From assembly GCF_018332695.1 (NCBI RefSeq), contig NZ_BOQN01000050.1, positions 124,001-188,000 on the forward strand: DNA of 64,000 bases, given 5' to 3'. Positions within the stretch are counted from its first letter, which is position 1. Each line of letters begins with the position of its first letter. Made by a program: the position numbers and the translations under genes. This DNA is from Paractinoplanes toevensis. Lineage in GTDB: Bacteria; Actinomycetota; Actinomycetes; Mycobacteriales; Micromonosporaceae. This document shows, in pieces, positions 59,647-64,000 of this stretch. Under the pieces are notes generated by a model that saw only the letters and a list, made by a program, of their open reading frames with translations, searched no databases and was not told where the DNA came from.

Positions 59647-60327
59647 ATGAGCGGTGACAGTTCTTCTCTGCAGGCTCGGGCGCGGGTCCATGCCGCCCTG
59701 GGCGACCCGGCGCGACTGGCGATCGTCGACGCGCTGACTCTGGGCGATGCCTCGCCCGGCGAGATCGGCCAGGAGCTCGGGATGCCGACGAATCTGGTCG
59801 CGCACCACCTCAAGGTCCTGCAAGAGGCCGGCCTCATCGTCCGCACCCGATCCGAGGGCGACCGCCGCCGCACCTACCTGCGCCTGCAGCCGGACGTCCT
59901 GGCGTCGCTGACACCGCCGCAACTGCGGGACGCGGAACGCGTGGTGTTCGTCTGCACGCACAACTCCGCCCGCTCGCAGCTGGCCGCGGCGCTGTGGCGC
60001 GACCGGGTCGGCGGCCCGGTGGCCTCGGCCGGTACCGAGCCGGCCGCCCGCGTCCACCCGCGCGCGATCAAGATCGCCCACCGGCACGGCCTCGACCTCG
60101 ACCCCACCGGCACCGCGAACGTCTCCGACGTCGTGCACGACGGAGACCTGGTGATCGCCGTCTGCGACAACGCCCACGAAGACCTCACCGGCCCGGTCCG
60201 CCCCCGGTTGCACTGGTCCGTGCCCGATCCGGTCCGGATCGGCACCGACGCCGCGTTCGAGGCCGCCTACACCGACATCGCCGGCCGGATCGAGCGCATC
60301 GCCCCGGCGATCTCCCGCGACGCCTGA
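59647..60327 (+). CDS. ArsR-arsenate reductase (LMW phosphatase-type) fusion protein
   Basis: A 226-residue two-domain protein. Residues 1-90 form an ArsR-type HTH (ALGDPARLAIVDALTLGDAS; MPTNLVAHHLKVLQEAGLIV) without obvious Cys sensors. Residues 98-226 form a low-molecular-weight phosphatase-type ArsC domain with the P-loop FVCTHNSARSQLAAA, and DNAHED later. It may sense arsenate chemistry directly, reduce arsenate to arsenite, or both. Such fusions occur in actinobacterial ars clusters. Confidence 0.9.
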   Translation: MSGDSSSLQARARVHAALGDPARLAIVDALTLGDASPGEIGQELGMPTNLVAHHLKVLQEAGLIVRTRSEGDRRRTYLRLQPDVLASLTPPQLRDAERVVFVCTHNSARSQLAAALWRDRVGGPVASAGTEPAARVHPRAIKIAHRHGLDLDPTGTANVSDVVHDGDLVIAVCDNAHEDLTGPVRPRLHWSVPDPVRIGTDAAFEAAYTDIAGRIERIAPAISRDA

Positions 60328-60365
60328 CCTACGTTCCGACCGCCAACGACCGGAGTACCGCACCC

Positions 60366-61097
60366 ATGCAACCCATCGCAGCATGGCGACGCCTGCTGGC
60401 CGAGTTCGTCGGCACCGCGCTGCTCGTCACCGCCGTCGTCGGCTCCGGCATCATGGCCACCACCCTGTCGCCGGACGACATCGGCCTGCAGCTCCTGGAA
60501 AACTCGGTCGCCACCGCCTTCGCCCTCGGCGCGCTGATCCTGACCTTCGGCCCCGTCTCCGGCGCACACTTCAACCCCGTCGTCTCGGCCGCCGACTGGT
60601 TCCTCGGCCGGCGCACCGGAACCGGCCTGACCGGCACCCAACTCGCCGGCTACGCCTTCGCGCAGACCGGCGGGGCGATCCTCGGCTCGATCCTGGCCAA
60701 CCTGATGTTCGACCTCGCGCCGGTGACCTTCTCCACCAAGGAACGCTCCGCCGGGCACCTATGGCTCGGCGAGACCATCGCCACCGCCGGGCTGCTCCTG
60801 CTGATCTTCGCCCTGGCCCGCTCCGGCCGGGCCACGGTCGCCCCGGCCGCGGTCGGTGCGTACATCGGTGCCGCCTACTGGTTCACCTCGTCGACCAGCT
60901 TCGCGAACCCGGCCGTCACCATCGGCCGCGCCTTCACCGACACCTTCGCCGGCATCGCGCCCGGCTCGGTCCCCGGCTTCGTCGCCGCGCAGATCTTCGG
61001 CCTGATCCTCGGGGTCGGGCTGCTGCTCGCCCTCTACCCGACCGTCGGCCGGAGCGCCGACGACATCGTCGTCCCCACCGAAAGGCTCAGCTCATGA
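60366..61097 (+). CDS. MIP-family aquaglyceroporin (AqpS-like arsenite channel)
   Basis: A 243-residue channel with six membrane helices and both half-helix motifs: SGAHFNPVVSAADW near residue 63 and SFANPAVTIGRAFTD near 178. MIP channels conduct As(OH)3 in either direction. With an intracellular arsenate reductase, as in the arsR-aqpS-arsC operon of Sinorhizobium, they let arsenite leave down its gradient. ATG 60366 starts the protein; its stop overlaps the arsC start by 4 bp (ATGA). Confidence 0.9.
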   Translation: MQPIAAWRRLLAEFVGTALLVTAVVGSGIMATTLSPDDIGLQLLENSVATAFALGALILTFGPVSGAHFNPVVSAADWFLGRRTGTGLTGTQLAGYAFAQTGGAILGSILANLMFDLAPVTFSTKERSAGHLWLGETIATAGLLLLIFALARSGRATVAPAAVGAYIGAAYWFTSSTSFANPAVTIGRAFTDTFAGIAPGSVPGFVAAQIFGLILGVGLLLALYPTVGRSADDIVVPTERLSS

Positions 61098-61507
61098 GTG
61101 ACAAGCCCAGCGTCCTGTTCGTCTGCGTGCACAACGCCGGCCGCTCCCAGATGGCCGCCGGCTGGCTGCGCCACCTCGCCGGCGACCGGGTCGAGGTCCG
61201 CTCGGCCGGCTCCGCCCCCGGCCGGACCATCAACCCCGCCGCGGTCGAGGCGATGGCCGAGGTCGGCATCGACATCACCGATCAAACCCCGAAACTGCTC
61301 GAGTACGAGACCGCGCAGGACTCCGACGTCATCGTCACCATGGGCTGCGGTGACGCCTGCCCGGTCTTCCCCGGCAAGCGGTACGAGGACTGGAAGCTGG
61401 ACGACCCGGCCGGTAAGGGCGTCGAGGCCGTCCGCCCGATCCGGGACGAGATCAAGACCCGGATCGAGGCGCTGCTGGCCGACCTCGTTCCGGCCGGCAA
61501 GCCGTGA
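61094..61507 (+). CDS. arsC: Arsenate reductase, LMW phosphatase type
   Basis: A 137-residue enzyme with P-loop LFVCVHNAGRSQMAAGW at residues 8-24, substrate-loop cysteines in MGCGDACPVFPGKRYEDWKL near 82-95, and the catalytic Asp in DWKLDDP. The presence of only P-loop and CGDAC cysteines fits the class that uses thioredoxin or mycothiol/mycoredoxin. Coupled by ATGA to the aquaglyceroporin, it would reduce arsenate for exit through that channel. Confidence 0.93.
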   Translation: MSDKPSVLFVCVHNAGRSQMAAGWLRHLAGDRVEVRSAGSAPGRTINPAAVEAMAEVGIDITDQTPKLLEYETAQDSDVIVTMGCGDACPVFPGKRYEDWKLDDPAGKGVEAVRPIRDEIKTRIEALLADLVPAGKP

Positions 61508-61526
61508 ACGCGGCCCGAAGTCGTGG

Positions 61527-62780
61527 TCAAGCCTCCGCGGTGGACGGGGCCGGCACCGGCTGGTCGGTTCGGCGGCGGTAGAGGACGTGCCACATCGCGA
61601 CGGCGAACAGGATCGCGGCCAGCGCCCAGCCCTCGAGCGGGCCGCCGAACAGGCCCAGCAGGAGCGAGGCCAGGACGGCGGGCAGGCCCCAGCCGGCCAG
61701 CCAGGCGATCGGTGCGCCGCCTCGGGCGCCGAGCAGGCTGACGGTCAGGAAGTAGAGGGCGGCGCCGCTGCACAGGACCCAGCGGTTGGCCGTCGGCACC
61801 GGTTCCCCGCCGTGGTCGGCGAGCACGCCCAGGCCGGCCGCGATCAGCACGATCGAGCCGGTCATCAGGTAGTGCGCGGGCATCGTGAGGCGTAGCGCGA
61901 ACACCCGGGTGCCGAAGGTCGGTGCGCCGTCCGCGCCGTACCGGAGGGTGAGCCACCACAGCGCGACCAGCAGGCCGAAGCCCGCCACCAGCGTGGCCAT
62001 CAGGGGCCGCGCCCAGTGCTCGACCTCGGCCGCGGCGTCGATCAGCTGGGCCACCGCCTCGCCCAGCACGATGATCACGAAGAGGCCGAGTCGCTCGCCG
62101 AGGTGCGGCCGGTCGGGGCGGGCCTCCTGGAGCGGCGTCAGGGCCGGATCGGCGGGAGTGTCCCGCACCGGCACCAGGCGGTGCAGGATCCGCCGTCGCC
62201 GTTCTCGGTTGCGCTGGGTCTCCTCGCGTTCCTGCTGCTCCTCGGCCAGCATCCGGTCCGGGTGGCGGGAGCCGACCAGCGAGATCACGACGTCGAGCAC
62301 GATGCCGGCCGCCCACAGGTAGTAGCGCACCGGCGGCTCGAAACCCAGCGACGCGATCCACGGGATCACGCCGGCCGCCTGCTGGACGCCCGGCCACTCG
62401 GTCATGATGCGGCTGGTGCGCTTCCAGGAACCGGCGCCCATCAGGCGGCAGTAGACGTAGGCCAGGATGAACCAGTTCGGCTCGCCCCGCGCCACGTGCG
62501 GCACGGCCGCCGCCATGATGGCGATGCCGAACATGGCCAGCAGCATCGACCGGACCCGGGTGAGATCGCCGGAGACGTTGGCGTAGAGGGTGAACGACGT
62601 CCACACGCTCCACATCGCGTAGTAGCAGACGACGAAGAGGAACACCTCGTGCAGCCCTGGGCCGTCGTGCAGGAGACCGGCCAGCTGGGCCACGGCCACG
62701 ACGATGACCAGGTCGAAGAAGAGCTCGAGCCAGGAGGCGTGACGCTCCTCGACGGCGGTTGGCGGCATGAGCGGAAACAT
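61527..62780 (-). CDS. Low-temperature-requirement A (LtrA) family membrane protein
   Basis: A 417-residue polytopic protein with the LtrA N-terminus (ASWLELFFDLVIVVAVAQLA), GERLGLFVIIVLGEAV near residue 235 and about ten hydrophobic segments. A charged loop (about 185-205, EEQQEREETQRNRERRRR) lies in the middle. The function of LtrA proteins is unknown. It converges on arsC with a 19-bp gap, with no link to the arsenic genes evident. Confidence 0.88.
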   Translation of the reverse strand: MFPLMPPTAVEERHASWLELFFDLVIVVAVAQLAGLLHDGPGLHEVFLFVVCYYAMWSVWTSFTLYANVSGDLTRVRSMLLAMFGIAIMAAAVPHVARGEPNWFILAYVYCRLMGAGSWKRTSRIMTEWPGVQQAAGVIPWIASLGFEPPVRYYLWAAGIVLDVVISLVGSRHPDRMLAEEQQEREETQRNRERRRRILHRLVPVRDTPADPALTPLQEARPDRPHLGERLGLFVIIVLGEAVAQLIDAAAEVEHWARPLMATLVAGFGLLVALWWLTLRYGADGAPTFGTRVFALRLTMPAHYLMTGSIVLIAAGLGVLADHGGEPVPTANRWVLCSGAALYFLTVSLLGARGGAPIAWLAGWGLPAVLASLLLGLFGGPLEGWALAAILFAVAMWHVLYRRRTDQPVPAPSTAEA

Positions 62781-62839
62781 AGCGCAACGCCGAACGGTGA
62801 ATCTGCCACGGCCTCGGCTCCGACTGAGATCCTAGCGGC

Positions 62840-63403
62840 ATGATCACGCGGATCCGGGCGCTGCACCGGGAACTCGCGCCGGACGATGCGGCGTTCGAAT
62901 TCGTCCACACCCACTGCGAGATCGTCTGGGCGATCGCGGAACAACTGATCCGCGATCGCCGTCTTGCGGTCGACGCCGATCTGGTGCGAGCCGGCTGCCT
63001 GGCGCACGACATCGGCGTCCACCTGCTCGACGGCACGGCCTACATCCGGCACGGCGTGCTCGGCGAGCAACTGCTGCGCGAGCGCGGTTTCCCCGAGGCG
63101 ATCGCCCGGTTCTGCGGCCACCACACCGGCGTCGGCCTGACCCGCGACGACGTCGAACGGCAGCAGCTGCCGATCCCGCCCGGCGACTACCTGGCCGAGA
63201 CACCGGAGGAACGCCTGGTGATGTACGCCGACAAGTTCCACAGCAAGACCACACCCCCGGTCTTCCTGACCGCCGCCACCTACGCCACCCGGGTGGCGCG
63301 CTTCGGCCCCGGGCACGCGGCCCGCTTCGCCGCCATGGTTCAGGAGTACGGCGAGCCCGACCTGGCCACTCTCGCAGCCCGCTTCGGCCACCCGCTGACC
63401 TAG
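62840..63403 (+). CDS. HD-domain phosphohydrolase-like protein
   Basis: A 187-residue protein of the HD superfamily: first His in VHTHCEIVWAIAEQLI near residue 23, HD pair in GCLAHDIGVHLL near 56, HH in FCGHHTGVGLT near 94 and the distal Asp in VMYADKFHSK near 131. HD enzymes hydrolyse nucleotides or cyclic nucleotides; the substrate is unknown. ATG 62840 lies between divergent ltrA and this gene. Stop overlaps the next convergent gene by 4 bp (CTAG). Confidence 0.88.
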   Translation: MITRIRALHRELAPDDAAFEFVHTHCEIVWAIAEQLIRDRRLAVDADLVRAGCLAHDIGVHLLDGTAYIRHGVLGEQLLRERGFPEAIARFCGHHTGVGLTRDDVERQQLPIPPGDYLAETPEERLVMYADKFHSKTTPPVFLTAATYATRVARFGPGHAARFAAMVQEYGEPDLATLAARFGHPLT

Positions 63404-64000
63404 TTCGGTTCGGCCCGGGCCGAGCGGGTGAGGGATGGTGCGACGCCGTAGACGGCGGCGTAGGCGGCGGCGAACCGGCCGAGATGGGTGAAACCCCATC
63501 GGTGCGCCACCTGCGCCACGGTGCCGCTGCGGTCGGCGAGCAGGTCGGCGTGCGCGCGTTCGAGGCGCACGCGGCGCAGGAAGGCGAGCGGGGTCATGCC
63601 GACGTGTTCGCGGAAGCCCTGCTGCAATGTCCGCACGCTGACCCCGGCGATGGCGGCGAGCAGCGCGACGGTGTAAACGTGTTCCGGTTCGGCGCGAACG
63701 GCATCGATGACCAGCCGGATGTGCCGGGGCCGGGCCGGTGCGGCCTCCCGGCGCAACAGTTTCCGGTACGGATGGTCGGCGGCGAAGAGCAACGCGTTGA
63801 TCATCGCCTCGCGCAGCGGCTCGTTGACGATCGGCTGGTGCACCGCGCTGTGCGGGTCGTCGAAGACGTCGGTGAACACGCGGAAGATCCGCAGCCACGC
63901 CGGTGAACCGTCGAGCGGCAGCAGCGGGCTGAAGTCGACCGGGCCCTGGACATACTGTTCGATCAGCACTTCCAGCTGGCGTTCCAGCTCGTGGCGGCCG
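63400..64000 (-). CDS. AraC-family transcriptional regulator, partial at window edge
   Basis: The C-terminal 199 codons of an AraC regulator whose N-terminus lies beyond the window; the frame stays open to position 64000 (GRHELERQLEVLIEQYVQG). Two HTHs are seen: VALLAAIAGVSVRTLQQGFR and VAQVAHRWGFTHLGRFAAAY, ending GVAPSLTRSARAEPN. The visible start of the AraC_binding_2-like domain suggests a ScpR/FeaR-type protein. Targets unknown. Confidence 0.88.
   Translation of the reverse strand, partial: GRHELERQLEVLIEQYVQGPVDFSPLLPLDGSPAWLRIFRVFTDVFDDPHSAVHQPIVNEPLREAMINALLFAADHPYRKLLRREAAPARPRHIRLVIDAVRAEPEHVYTVALLAAIAGVSVRTLQQGFREHVGMTPLAFLRRVRLERAHADLLADRSGTVAQVAHRWGFTHLGRFAAAYAAVYGVAPSLTRSARAEPN

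Noticed and set aside
1..64000. tRNA, rRNA or riboswitch genes
   Set aside because: No cloverleaf-type sequence, rRNA segment or known riboswitch core was seen on reading both strands; a covariance-model search would be needed to exclude them fully.

Overview
The window is high-GC actinobacterial DNA. The GTG and TTG starts, 4-bp ATGA/GTGA gene overlaps, leaderless promoters, mycobacteria-like lipoprotein/MFS pair, CebR-type operators and a protein family with an RQLEFFT N-terminus all point to the Micromonosporaceae, probably an Actinoplanes-like soil organism. The genus is inferred; there is no rRNA or other taxonomic marker. I saw no rRNA, tRNA, CRISPR array, phage or intact insertion sequence.

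Layout. 1-4.9 kb: arabinoside-uptake operon (GH127, two ABC permeases, binding lipoprotein) divergent from its LacI regulator. 4.9-12.3 kb: repeat-rich protein, OsmC, small proteins, PadR and TetR units with clear operators, and a two-component system. 12.3-16.2 kb: peptidase and an LprG/P55-like lipoprotein-exporter pair. 16.2-18.7 kb: decay zone with a deleted VOC gene, a multicopper oxidase broken by several frameshifts and damaged small genes. 18.7-30.5 kb: MarR unit, monooxygenase, secreted hydrolytic and binding proteins, TetR-esterase unit and tandem repeats. 30.6-40.1 kb: galactoside/glucoside locus (GH42, LplB/YtcP-type permeases, binding lipoprotein, divergent ROK regulator, GH3). 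40-54 kb: mixed genes including an AA10 lytic polysaccharide monooxygenase, PhoU, LVIVD/DUF305 pair, DUF3152, and an EAL phosphodiesterase. 54.2-61.5 kb: large divergent arsenic island. 61.5-64 kb: LtrA, HD-domain protein and a partial AraC regulator.

How the genes work together. The two sugar operons each pair a binding lipoprotein and two permeases with a glycosidase and a divergent repressor. No ATPase is encoded beside either, so a shared MsiK-like ATPase elsewhere is likely. A perfect TGGGAGCGCTCCCA palindrome, the known operator of the cellulose regulator CebR in Streptomyces, sits upstream of a Cip1-like secreted protein and the LPMO. A one-mismatch copy lies upstream of the GH3 gene, which suggests one cellulose regulon over three loci.

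The most unusual system is the arsenic island. One arm encodes ArsR, an ArsR-arsenate reductase fusion, an aquaglyceroporin and ArsC. The other arm starts with a 75-residue protein carrying four Cys-Cys-Gly motifs. It is followed by an M28 aminopeptidase, ArsR, an ArsN-like acetyltransferase, an ArsO-like flavoprotein with its own Cys-Cys tail, and an MFS exporter. The Cys-Cys protein looks like an arsenic-binding metallothionein-like protein or a peptide precursor, and I know of no described function for it.
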